Shown here one piece after another: positions 7,331 through 15,718 of a stretch of DNA of 46,064 bases; the first letter of the stretch is position 1; each line of letters begins with the position of its first letter. The DNA is from JBGSIZ01 sp041742255 (GTDB lineage: Bacteria > Pseudomonadota > Alphaproteobacteria > Rhodobacterales > Rhodobacteraceae). The DNA is taken from the NCBI GenBank assembly GCA_041742255.1, contig JBGSIZ010000247.1, forward strand, positions 1 to 46,064, written 5' to 3'. The notes under the pieces were generated by a model, which did no database searches, was not told the origin of the DNA, and was given only the letters and a program-made list of their open reading frames with translations. A program made the position numbers and the translations under genes.

Positions 7331-9985
7331 TCAGACCCCCGCAATCACGGATTGGGCGGCGGCTATGGCCGCTGCAGAATTCTCGGCACTCGCGGCCCCA
7401 CCTTGCGCCATATCCGGGCGGCCACCGCCACCTTTGCCACCCATTTCGGCAACCGCCGCCCGCAACAGGTCCACGGCAGATAAACGCCCGGTCAAGTCTG
7501 CTGTGACACCAGCCGCCACCGCTGCCTTGCCATCGGCCTCGGCGATCAACAACACCGCACCAGACCCCATCTGCGCCTTGATCCCATCTACAAGGCCCGG
7601 CAAATCCTTGCCCGTCACACCCGTCAGAACCTGCGCCCGAAACGCAATCCCGTTGATCGTCACTGCAGGTTGCTCGGCCTTGGCCCCGCCCGACATCGCC
7701 AGATCGCGGCGCAATTGGGCCACCTCATTGGCAAGCGCGCGGCGTTCGTCGACCAAGGCGCGCACGCGGTCCGCCACTTCGGCCACCGAAGCCTTGAGCG
7801 TGGCGGCCACCGTCATCAACCGCTGTTCCTGTGACTTGAGGTGGTCAATCGCGGCCTGCCCGGTCAAGGCTTCGATCCGACGAACCCCCGCACTCGACGC
7901 GCTGTCGCCCAACAAGACAAAGGCCCCGATGTCGCCCGTTTGGCGAACATGGGTGCCACCACACAGTTCCAGACTGTAGGTCTGACCGTCCTGCCCCTTG
8001 CCGGTGGACGCGCGGCCCATCGACACCACGCGCACCTCATCGCCGTATTTCTCGCCAAACAGGGCCTGCGCACCCATCGCGCGGGCATCATCCGGGGTCA
8101 TGATCCGGGTTTCAACGCTCGTGTTTTGGCGGACATAGGTGTTCACCTCGGCCTCGACCTTCGCCATTTCAATGGGCGACAACGCGGTGCCATGGGAAAA
8201 ATCGAACCGCAACCGATCCGGGGCATTCAACGACCCACGCTGGGCGACATGGTCGCCAAGCGCGTTGCGCAAGGCCTCGTTCAGCAGGTGGGTGGCGGAA
8301 TGGTTCGCCCGGATCGCGGCGCGGCGGGCATGATCCACCACCAGCTTGGCCGGTTGGCCGCGCAGGATGGTGCCCTCCACCACCTCGGCCACATGCAGGA
8401 ACACACCGGCCACCTTGCGGGTGTCGGTCACACGGGCCAACCCGGTATCGGTGCGGATTGTGCCCGCATCGCCCACTTGCCCGCCGCTTTCCGCATAAAA
8501 CGGGCTTTGGTTGACGACGATCTGGACGGCATGGCCGATATCGGCCTGCCCGGTTTGCACACCCTCCAGAACCAACGCCAAAATCTGCCCTTCGGCCCCT
8601 TCGGTTTCATAGCCCAGAAATTCGGTTGTGCCGGATTTATCAACGATATCATACCAGATGGTGGCGTCGGCGGCGTCCCCCGACCCGGACCATGCCGCAC
8701 GGGCTTTTGCCTTTTGCTCGGCCATGGCGGCATCAAAACCGCGCACATCCACCGACCGGCCTTTTTCACGCAACGCATCCTGCGTCAGGTCAAGCGGGAA
8801 GCCATAGGTGTCATAGAGCTTGAACGCGGCGGCGCCAGGCAATTCGGCTCCATCGGGCAAGCCCCCCAATTCATCCTCCAACAGGCGCAAGCCACGATCC
8901 AGCGTCTGCTTGAACCGGGCCTCTTCGGCACGCAGCGTTTCCTCGATCAAGGCGCGGGCCTGTCCCAGTTCGGGATAGGCATCGCCCATCTGGCGGACCA
9001 GTTCGGGGACCAGACGGTGCATCACAGGGTCCTTGGCCCCCAGCAAATGGGCGTGCCGCATGGCGCGCCGCATGATCCGGCGCAGAACATACCCCCGGCC
9101 CTCGTTCGACGGCAGAACGCCTTCGGCAATCAAGAATGAGGTAGACCGCAAATGGTCGGCAATCACGCGGTGATGCACGTTGCCATCACCGTCCGGGTCA
9201 ACGCTGGTGGCATGGGCGGATGCCTCAATCAAGGCGCGCATCACATCGGTGTCGTAGTTGTCGTGCTTGCCTTGCAGTAGTGCGCCAATCCGTTCCAGCC
9301 CCATGCCGGTGTCGATCGACTGCATATCAAGGGGACGCATCGTGCCATCCTCGAACTGTTCATTCTGCATGAACACCACGTTCCAGATCTCGATGAACCG
9401 GTCGCCGTCTTCTTGCGCGCTTCCGGGCGGGCCGCCCCAGATGTGGTCACCGTGGTCATAGAAAATCTCGGTGCAGGGACCACAGGGGCCGGTCGGCCCC
9501 ATGCGCCAGAAATTGTCGTCGGTGGGGATTCGGATGATCCGGCTGTCTGGCACGCCGATTTTCTTCCAGATCGCCGCGGCCTCGTCGTCCGTGTGATACA
9601 CCGTGACCGACAGGCGGTCCTTGTTGATCCCGAAATCCCGGGTCAGAAGGTCCCATGCAAACGGGATCGCTTCGGTCTTGAAGTAGTCGCCAAACGAAAA
9701 GTTTCCCAACATTTCAAAGAATGTATGGTGGCGCGCCGTGTAACCCACATTGTCCAGATCGTTGTGCTTGCCGCCCGCGCGCACGCATTTCTGGGCGGTG
9801 GTGGCGCGCTGATACGGGCCGCTTTCGACCCCGGTGAACCGGTTCTTGAACTGCACCATGCCCGAATTGGTGAACATCAACGTGGGATCATTGCGCGGCA
9901 CCAATGGCGAAGACGCCACAATCTCGTGGCCATTGCGGCCAAAGAAATCAAGAAACGTGGTGCGGATATCGGACAAGCTGGTCAT
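7331..9985 (-). CDS. alaS: Alanyl-tRNA synthetase
   Basis: This 884-residue full-length class II synthetase charges tRNA-Ala. The N-terminus (SDIRTTFLDFF, PLVPRNDPTLMFTNSGMVQFK) carries motif 1, and the aminoacylation core follows (KCVRAGGKHNDLDNVG, ARHHTFFEMLGNFSFGDYFK). The editing domain has HSATHLL and CGGTH metal-ligand motifs, and the C-terminal C-Ala domain is rich in Ala and Gly (GGKGGGGRPDMAQGG). Mischarging by Ser and Gly is also addressed by the freestanding AlaX at 20728. No attenuator-like leader is visible; a terminator separates it from recA upstream. Confidence 0.97.
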   Translation of the reverse strand: MTSLSDIRTTFLDFFGRNGHEIVASSPLVPRNDPTLMFTNSGMVQFKNRFTGVESGPYQRATTAQKCVRAGGKHNDLDNVGYTARHHTFFEMLGNFSFGDYFKTEAIPFAWDLLTRDFGINKDRLSVTVYHTDDEAAAIWKKIGVPDSRIIRIPTDDNFWRMGPTGPCGPCTEIFYDHGDHIWGGPPGSAQEDGDRFIEIWNVVFMQNEQFEDGTMRPLDMQSIDTGMGLERIGALLQGKHDNYDTDVMRALIEASAHATSVDPDGDGNVHHRVIADHLRSTSFLIAEGVLPSNEGRGYVLRRIMRRAMRHAHLLGAKDPVMHRLVPELVRQMGDAYPELGQARALIEETLRAEEARFKQTLDRGLRLLEDELGGLPDGAELPGAAAFKLYDTYGFPLDLTQDALREKGRSVDVRGFDAAMAEQKAKARAAWSGSGDAADATIWYDIVDKSGTTEFLGYETEGAEGQILALVLEGVQTGQADIGHAVQIVVNQSPFYAESGGQVGDAGTIRTDTGLARVTDTRKVAGVFLHVAEVVEGTILRGQPAKLVVDHARRAAIRANHSATHLLNEALRNALGDHVAQRGSLNAPDRLRFDFSHGTALSPIEMAKVEAEVNTYVRQNTSVETRIMTPDDARAMGAQALFGEKYGDEVRVVSMGRASTGKGQDGQTYSLELCGGTHVRQTGDIGAFVLLGDSASSAGVRRIEALTGQAAIDHLKSQEQRLMTVAATLKASVAEVADRVRALVDERRALANEVAQLRRDLAMSGGAKAEQPAVTINGIAFRAQVLTGVTGKDLPGLVDGIKAQMGSGAVLLIAEADGKAAVAAGVTADLTGRLSAVDLLRAAVAEMGGKGGGGRPDMAQGGAASAENSAAAIAAAQSVIAGV

Positions 9986-10092
9986 GGCGGACTTTCGGTT
10001 GGGGCCAAATCATGGGCTTTGTTGAAATAAACCGCCACCCCTGCCCCGTCCAGCACAATGCACTATTCAGCGACCACATCACCGTGCAGACG

Positions 10093-10128
10093 AAAAAACA
10101 GGGGGCGGCACCGTGCCACCCCCTTTTC
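10093..10128 (-). terminator. Probable rho-independent terminator of recA
   Basis: A GC-rich inverted repeat spans 10101-10123 (GGGGG..GGC / GCC..CCCCC with one mismatch). On the minus strand it is followed by a run of six T (10093-10098 on the plus strand is AAAAAA). It lies about 50 bases after the recA stop. Confidence 0.75.
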
Positions 10129-10175
10129 AATTTTACCGATGTCCGGACCCCAAACGGGCCCGGTCCTCCCAATCG

Positions 10176-11252
10176 TCACATATCGACAAGATCGTCCATG
10201 CTATCGCTGTCCCCGGACGCCGTCAGGTCAAGACCATGGCTGGCCCGGATCTTGGCTTCGATCTCGGCAGCCATCACGGGATTGTCCTTGAGGAACTGCT
10301 TGGCATTCTCGCGACCCTGACCGATCCGTTCGTCGCCATAGGAAAACCACGCACCGGATTTTTCAACGACCCCGGCCTTGACCCCAAGGTCGAGAACTTC
10401 GCCCATCTTCGAAATGCCTTCGCCATACATGATGTCGAATTCAACCTGCTTGAACGGCGGGGCAACCTTGTTCTTGACGACCTTGACGCGGGTGGAATTG
10501 CCCACAACCTCGTCCCGGTCCTTGATCGCGCCGATGCGGCGGATATCCAACCGGACAGACGCATAGAATTTCAATGCGTTGCCGCCGGTCGTGGTTTCGG
10601 GGCTGCCGAACATCACGCCAATCTTCATGCGGATCTGGTTGATGAAAATCACCATGCATTTGGATTTGCTGATCGACCCGGTCAGTTTGCGCATCGCCTG
10701 GCTCATCAGGCGGGCATGGACGCCCACGCTGCTGTCGCCCATATCGCCTTCAAGTTCGGATTTCGGGATCAACGCGGCCACGCTGTCCACCACGATCATG
10801 CTGACCGCGCCGGACCGAACCAGAGTATCGACAATCTCCAACGCCTGTTCGCCCGTATCGGGTTGCGAAATCAGCAATTCATCCAGATTGACGCCCAATT
10901 TCTTGGCATACTGCGGGTCGAACGCATGTTCGGCATCGACAAACGCACAAATGCCGCCCTTTTTCTGTTCTTCCGCGATGGAATGCAGGGTCAGGGTGGT
11001 TTTGCCCGACGATTCAGGCCCGTAAATCTCGATGATGCGGCCCTTGGGCAGGCCGCCAATCCCCAGCGCAATGTCCAGACCCAGCGACCCGGTCGAGGTG
11101 GCCTCGATCTCGGCCATCTGGTTCTGACCGCCCAGCGTCATTATGGACCCCTTGCCGAACTGACGTTCGATCTGGGCCAGCGCGCTTTCAAGCGCCTTTT
11201 GTTTTTCGGCGGTTTTCTTGTCGGTCATTGTGAGGATATCTGCCATAGCCAT
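10176..11252 (-). CDS. recA: Recombinase A
   Basis: The 358-residue product is full-length RecA, the strand-exchange ATPase and LexA co-protease. Landmarks are EKQKALESALAQIERQFGKG, Walker A GPESSGKTT (residues 78-86), the Walker B region (VSMIVVDSVAALIPKSELEG), loop L1 (VGVHARLMSQAMRKL), and FINQIRMKIGVMFGSPETTTGGNALKFY. The C-terminus is short and acidic (DSMDDLVDM). I chose ATG 11252 because AAGGAC lies 8 bases upstream; ATG 11246 is possible, and the frame extends further upstream through the promoter. An SOS box lies at 11303-11317. Confidence 0.97.
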   Translation of the reverse strand: MAMADILTMTDKKTAEKQKALESALAQIERQFGKGSIMTLGGQNQMAEIEATSTGSLGLDIALGIGGLPKGRIIEIYGPESSGKTTLTLHSIAEEQKKGGICAFVDAEHAFDPQYAKKLGVNLDELLISQPDTGEQALEIVDTLVRSGAVSMIVVDSVAALIPKSELEGDMGDSSVGVHARLMSQAMRKLTGSISKSKCMVIFINQIRMKIGVMFGSPETTTGGNALKFYASVRLDIRRIGAIKDRDEVVGNSTRVKVVKNKVAPPFKQVEFDIMYGEGISKMGEVLDLGVKAGVVEKSGAWFSYGDERIGQGRENAKQFLKDNPVMAAEIEAKIRASHGLDLTASGDSDSMDDLVDM

Positions 11253-11302
11253 GTTTCCAGTCCTTATTCCACACCCCGTGAGGGGCGGCAATTGCTGCTT
11301 AT

Positions 11303-11317
11303 GTTCGCCTCTTGTTC
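11303..11317. promoter_or_regulatory. Alphaproteobacterial SOS box (LexA site) of recA
   Basis: GTTC-N7-GTTC is an exact match to the alphaproteobacterial LexA operator (direct repeat form). It lies 51 bases upstream of the recA start and about where transcription should begin. Confidence 0.9.
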
Positions 11318-11322
11318 TCATC

Positions 11323-11351
11323 TGTATGAGGACAAAACTAGAACATTTCAA
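11323..11351 (-). promoter_or_regulatory. Possible recA promoter
   Basis: On the minus strand TTGAAA (11346-11351) precedes CATACA (11323-11328) with a 17-base spacer. The predicted start point falls inside the SOS box. The -10 match is weak, so this is tentative. Confidence 0.4.
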
Positions 11352-11444
11352 GTTAAATCGTCTGCATCAACTTTTGTGTGCGAGTGGTTAAAGACTGGTT
11401 TACAACCGCCCCCAACAGCGGAAAATCATCAGGGGCCGTGCCAT

Positions 11445-12041
11445 ATGCTTGTTTTCTGGAAGGAAAAGCTGGTCTTTCTGGCCGTGCCCAAAACCGGCAC
11501 CACTGCGTTAGAGGGGGCACTGGCCCCGCGCGCGTCCCTCGTGCTGCGCGATCCACCGATTCTCAAACATACGCCCGTTTATCGCTACAAACGATTTCTG
11601 GAACCATTCCTGCACAAAGGCGGGGAAACCGACCTTGAAACGCTGGCGGTCGTGCGCCATCCCGTGGACTGGTTGTCGAGCTGGTATCGGTATCGGCACC
11701 GCGATGACCTTGTGGGCCATCCAAACAGCACGCGGGGCATCCCGTTTGACGATTTCGTCACTGAATATACCAAAGGAAAACCAGCGCCCTTTGCGGCGGT
11801 GGGCAGTCAGGCGCGGTTCCTCTTGAACGCGGACAACACATTGGCCGTCACGCACCTGTTCCGATACGAGGCACAACCACGCCTGATTACCTTTCTGGAA
11901 ACCCGGCTGGACACTACAATCGACCTGCCCCGGCTCAACGTGTCCCCGCGCGTTGACCTGACACTGTCGCCACAGGCCGAGGCGAAACTTCGGCGCAAAT
12001 GCCCCGATGAATTCACCGTCTGGGACATGGGGCAGGCCTGA
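11445..12041 (+). CDS. Sulfotransferase-like protein
   Basis: This 198-residue protein has the two PAPS-binding signatures of sulfotransferases: a 5'-phosphosulfate loop FLAVPKTGTTALEGAL (loop residues 15-20) and a 3'-phosphate motif VVRHPVDWLSSWYRYR (Arg70 onward). It is shorter than most members, and no obvious catalytic His is placed, so substrate and activity are open. ATG 11445 begins the conserved strand; the frame stays open upstream only because it runs antisense to recA. It converges on the SulP permease with just three bases between the stops, which makes a sulfate/PAPS-related role attractive but unproven. Confidence 0.75.
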   Translation: MLVFWKEKLVFLAVPKTGTTALEGALAPRASLVLRDPPILKHTPVYRYKRFLEPFLHKGGETDLETLAVVRHPVDWLSSWYRYRHRDDLVGHPNSTRGIPFDDFVTEYTKGKPAPFAAVGSQARFLLNADNTLAVTHLFRYEAQPRLITFLETRLDTTIDLPRLNVSPRVDLTLSPQAEAKLRRKCPDEFTVWDMGQA

Positions 12042-12044
12042 CAA

Positions 12045-13778
12045 TCAGACGGCCGTCGCAGTGGGCGGGATCTGACCCAGTTCGCGCCATGCCTGATATT
12101 GGGACAGGAACACGCGACCATTCAGGGCGTCCAGAAAATGAGTGGCCTTAAGGCGGTCCATGACCGGGCCTTTGACCTCGCTCAGGTGGAACCCGATGCC
12201 CAGATCACGCAGACGCAGGTTGATCGCCTCAAGGCTTTCCAACGCGGAATAATCAATCTCGTTTACCGCCGGACACATCAGCACGACATGGCGGATTGCG
12301 GCATCGGCGGCGACCCGTTCGCGCACCAGATCCTCTAGAAACCGGGCGTTGACGAAATACAGGCTTTCATCCACCCGCAGGGTCAGAACATCGCGGCGGG
12401 TTTGGACCTTGTGGCGCCGCACGTTGCGGAAATGCTGGGTGCCGGGCACCAATCCGACCTCAGCCACATGGGGGCGGGACGTTTTGTAAAGGTGCAAAAA
12501 GATCGACAGGATCACGCCCGCCGACACACCCGTTTCCACGCCCAGACCAAGGGTCAACAGGATGGTGGCCAACACGGCCACGAAATCCGCGCGGGAATAG
12601 ACCCATGTCTTTTTCAGGATCGAAAAATCTACAAGGCTCAGCACGGCCACGATGATCGTTGCGGCCAATGTGGCCTTGGGCAGGAAGAACACCAGCGGGG
12701 TCAGCGCGACCGCCGCAATCGCCAACCCGACGGCGGTAAAGGCCCCTGCTGCAGGCGTTTCAGCCCCGGCATCAAAATTCACCACGGACCGGGCAAAGCC
12801 CCCCGTCACCGGATACCCGCCGGTAAACGCGGCACCCAGATTGGCTGCACCCAAACCGATCAATTCCTGATCAGGGTCGATATGCTGACGTTTCTTGGCG
12901 GCAAGGGTTTGCGCCACGGAAATACTCTCGACGAACCCGATGACGGAAATCAACAAGGCTGGCACAAACAGGGCGCCCAGCAGATCGGGGGACAAGGATG
13001 GCATCGTCAACGGTGGCAGGCTCTGGGGCACGGCACCCACGATATCAACACCCCGGTCCGCCAGCCCAAACAGCCACACCGACAGCGTTGTGACCACAAC
13101 GGCGGCCACGGGTCCGGCCTTTTGGATAATGTCCGCCAGACGACCCGTCACCCCGAAGAGCGCCAGAACGGGCTTCAACCCCTTGCGCACCCAGAACAGG
13201 AACGCAGTCGCGGCAACGCCAATAACCATCGTCACGGGCTTCACATCTGTCAGATGTTGCGCAAGTGACCCCAACACCTCGATCAAGGTTTCGCCATGGG
13301 CGGGTATCCCAAGGATGTATTTCAACTGGCTCGCGGCAATAAGAATACCGGACGCCGTGATGAACCCGGCAATCACCGGATGGCTCAGAAAATTCGCCAG
13401 AAACCCAAGACGCAACAGGCCCATCAACAAAAGGATGACGCCCGACAGAAACGCAAGGGTCAACGCGGCCAACGCATACCCCATCGTGCCCGTCTCGGCG
13501 ACCTGCCCCACTGCGGCCGCCGTCATCAACGACACGACCGCCACCGGCCCCACAGCCAGCGCGCGGCTGGTGCCAAAAATGGCATACAAGATGATCGGCG
13601 CAATCGAGGCATAAATCCCCGCCTCGGGCGGCAATCCGGCCAACAGCGCATAGGCCAACGATTGTGGGATCAGCATGATCGTGACGATCACCGCCGCAAT
13701 CAGATCATTGGACAGCGCATTACGGGAATAGGTGGCACCCCATGTCAGAATGGGGATGTAGCGACGCAAGAGTATCAT
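12045..13778 (-). CDS. SulP-family anion (sulfate) permease with STAS domain
   Basis: This 577-residue SLC26/SulP transporter has about 10-12 hydrophobic segments. The family pattern is seen near the N-terminus (DLIAAVIVTIMLIPQSLAYALLAGLPPEAGIYAS), with the later conserved VNFDAGAETPAAG stretch. A cytosolic STAS domain occupies about residues 435-550 (VLMCPAVNEIDYSALESLEAI). Family members carry sulfate, bicarbonate or other anions. The gene follows the sulfide:quinone oxidoreductase fusion after 71 bases holding a GC hairpin, so uptake or efflux of a sulfur oxyanion is the best guess; bicarbonate remains possible. Confidence 0.88.
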   Translation of the reverse strand: MILLRRYIPILTWGATYSRNALSNDLIAAVIVTIMLIPQSLAYALLAGLPPEAGIYASIAPIILYAIFGTSRALAVGPVAVVSLMTAAAVGQVAETGTMGYALAALTLAFLSGVILLLMGLLRLGFLANFLSHPVIAGFITASGILIAASQLKYILGIPAHGETLIEVLGSLAQHLTDVKPVTMVIGVAATAFLFWVRKGLKPVLALFGVTGRLADIIQKAGPVAAVVVTTLSVWLFGLADRGVDIVGAVPQSLPPLTMPSLSPDLLGALFVPALLISVIGFVESISVAQTLAAKKRQHIDPDQELIGLGAANLGAAFTGGYPVTGGFARSVVNFDAGAETPAAGAFTAVGLAIAAVALTPLVFFLPKATLAATIIVAVLSLVDFSILKKTWVYSRADFVAVLATILLTLGLGVETGVSAGVILSIFLHLYKTSRPHVAEVGLVPGTQHFRNVRRHKVQTRRDVLTLRVDESLYFVNARFLEDLVRERVAADAAIRHVVLMCPAVNEIDYSALESLEAINLRLRDLGIGFHLSEVKGPVMDRLKATHFLDALNGRVFLSQYQAWRELGQIPPTATAV

Positions 13779-13801
13779 TGGGTCCGGCTTTCAGGGAGGC
13801 G

Positions 13802-13821
13802 CGGGGGCACAGCGGCCCCCG
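13802..13821. other. GC-rich hairpin between the SQR fusion gene and sulP
   Basis: CGGGGGC (13802-13808), a 6-base loop and GCCCCCG (13815-13821) form a perfect stem between two same-strand genes. No T-run follows in either direction, so partial attenuation or mRNA protection is more likely than full termination. Confidence 0.55.
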
Positions 13822-13849
13822 TCACATCAGGATTATTTCAATGTCACAG

Positions 13850-15529
13850 TCATTTCGGGGTCACGGTCAAGGCTTCGGGCTTGGCCATCCATTCCTTGCC
13901 GCGCAACATGGCCTTCCAATAAATCGGCGGCAGGATCTTTTCCTTCAAAATCCACGCGGCACGGGTCGGTTTGGTGCCATCCAACAAGAATTTCGGAAAC
14001 GAAGGCTTAAGAACGCCACCATAGCCAAACTCGGCCAGAACGATCTTGCCCCGCTCAACCGTCAGCGGACAGGACCCATAGCCGTCGTATTGGGCCACAG
14101 CAGACCGGCCCGCGATATCGGCCACCACATTTTCGGCGACCACGGGGGCTTGCATCCGGGCAGCGGCGGCCGTCTTGGCATTGGGCGCATTCATCACGTC
14201 TCCCAGTGACCAGATATTGGTGAATGTCTTGTGGCGCAGCGTGGCGGGGTCCACGTCCACCCACCCGGCGGCATCTGCCAACGGGGACACTTTGATGAAA
14301 TCAGGGGCGGTCTGGGGCGGGCAAACATGCATCATTTCAAACGATATGGTCACCATTTCCGGGGCTGTGTCTGGCTTGGCCACCTTGAACACGGCCGTCT
14401 TGGTAGGACCGTCAACAGACACCAGCGTGTGAAAGAAATTCAAGGTCGCGTCGTATTTCTCGACATATTTCATCAAGGCGGGAACGTAATCCTTGACGCC
14501 AAACAGGACGCCGCCCGCGTTGTTGAACTGAATATCAATGTCCTTCAGAACGCCCCGGCGGTGCCAGGCGTCACCAGACAGATACATCGCCTTTTGCGGG
14601 GCACCGGCACATTTTATCGGCATCGGGGGCTGCGTGAATATCGCGCGGCCCTCGTTCATGGTGCTGACCAATTCCCACGTATAGGGGGCAAGATCATAGC
14701 GATAGTTCGAGGTCACACCGTTGCGGCCCAGCGTATCCTCCAGCCCCTCGACAGCGGCCCAATCCAGCTTGAGACCGGGAGTAACAATGAGGCGACCGTA
14801 TTTGACCACCCGGCACCCATCAAGGATCAGGGCATCGTTTTGCGGTTCAAACGCGGCCACTGCGGCCTTGATCCAATGAACGCCCCGGGGGATAAGCGAG
14901 GCCATGGTTTTAGCAGTTTGACCGGGTTCGAAAATACCGCCGCCAACCATCGTCCAACCGGGTTGATAATAATGCACATCGGCGGGGTCGATGATGGCAA
15001 TGTTCAGGTCGGGTTTGCGGGCCTTGAGACTGGCGGCCACAGAAATACCCCCTGCCCCGGCGCCCACAATCACGACGTCAAACGTCGCATCGGCAGTGTC
15101 TGTGGGGGTCTTGCCCCCATTGGCGATCCGGCGGGCCACGCCGTTCATGTCATAGCCAGCGGCCTTGGTCGCCGCCAGTATCCTTGCCATCGGGCGCAGT
15201 TTGGATTGGGACAGGGCCCACAATGTCGCGGACCGCGTGCCCGTGCGGCAATAGGCAAAAACCGGACCCGGCAACGCTTGCAACGCCTGACCAAAGGCGG
15301 CGGCGGTGTCATCGGTGACCAGTCCGGACTGAACCGGCAGATACTGGGCTTCCATCCCAAGGGCACGGGCCGCCACTTCGATTTCCTCGAAATTGGGCTG
15401 ATCGGCGCCTTCACCATCGGGACGATTGCAAATGACGGATCGAAACCCGGCAGCCTTGAGCGCAGCCAGATCGGCCGGGACAATCTGCGGGCTGACCGAA
15501 AGGTCAGATGTGATAGCCTTGATGTCCAT
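13850..15529 (-). CDS. Fused TIGR01244-type sulfurtransferase/phosphatase domain and sulfide:quinone oxidoreductase
   Basis: This 559-residue two-domain protein starts with a DSP-like domain of the Blh/TIGR01244 type (about residues 1-135), with loop AYCRTGTRSATLW (Cys94). A linker leads to an FAD/NAD-type oxidoreductase from about residue 150, with dinucleotide motif VVIVGAGAGGISVA (156-161). CAGAPQK (Cys307), GDAWHRRG and a final SCPLTVERGKIVLAEF mark human-like (type II) SQR. SQR oxidises sulfide to sulfane sulfur and passes electrons to quinone; the fused domain may relay the persulfide. Human Cys379 appears to be replaced by Val445 (GDVMNAPNAKT), while Cys403 (HVCPPQ) may substitute. ATG 15529 has GGAGGA upstream. 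It probably forms an operon with sulP. Confidence 0.85.
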   Translation of the reverse strand: MDIKAITSDLSVSPQIVPADLAALKAAGFRSVICNRPDGEGADQPNFEEIEVAARALGMEAQYLPVQSGLVTDDTAAAFGQALQALPGPVFAYCRTGTRSATLWALSQSKLRPMARILAATKAAGYDMNGVARRIANGGKTPTDTADATFDVVIVGAGAGGISVAASLKARKPDLNIAIIDPADVHYYQPGWTMVGGGIFEPGQTAKTMASLIPRGVHWIKAAVAAFEPQNDALILDGCRVVKYGRLIVTPGLKLDWAAVEGLEDTLGRNGVTSNYRYDLAPYTWELVSTMNEGRAIFTQPPMPIKCAGAPQKAMYLSGDAWHRRGVLKDIDIQFNNAGGVLFGVKDYVPALMKYVEKYDATLNFFHTLVSVDGPTKTAVFKVAKPDTAPEMVTISFEMMHVCPPQTAPDFIKVSPLADAAGWVDVDPATLRHKTFTNIWSLGDVMNAPNAKTAAAARMQAPVVAENVVADIAGRSAVAQYDGYGSCPLTVERGKIVLAEFGYGGVLKPSFPKFLLDGTKPTRAAWILKEKILPPIYWKAMLRGKEWMAKPEALTVTPK

Positions 15530-15623
15530 TGTGATCCTCCAGTCGTGCATGGCGCGCCCGCATCCCCGCGGACATAGGGGTGGTGCACGGCGCAGGAAAC
15601 TGCACTGGACGACCTCTGATCTC

Positions 15624-15651
15624 CATATAACAAGAAAATCTAATATGTCTA
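15624..15651 (-). promoter_or_regulatory. AT-rich promoter of the SQR fusion gene
   Basis: On the minus strand TAGACA (15646-15651) and TATATG (15624-15629) are separated by 16 bases, in a strikingly AT-rich patch of an otherwise GC-rich region. AT-rich operators are known for BigR/SqrR-type sulfide sensors, but no perfect palindrome and no such regulator gene are seen here. Confidence 0.55.
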
Positions 15652-15718
15652 TGTATTGTTTCTGATGACAGGTATGCAATCTGCTCACGACCGCGCAGCT
15701 AGTCGCGGCCTTGGATGA

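Noticed and set aside
7841..9139. Plus-strand frame of over 400 codons opposite alaS
   Set aside because: It is antisense to a clear alanyl-tRNA synthetase, rich in Gly, His and Arg as expected for a shadow.
10113..11444. Long plus-strand frame running through the recA region into the sulfotransferase-like gene
   Set aside because: It is antisense to recA, and the recA strand encodes a full, recognisable RecA. Only the part from ATG 11445 has its own protein motifs.
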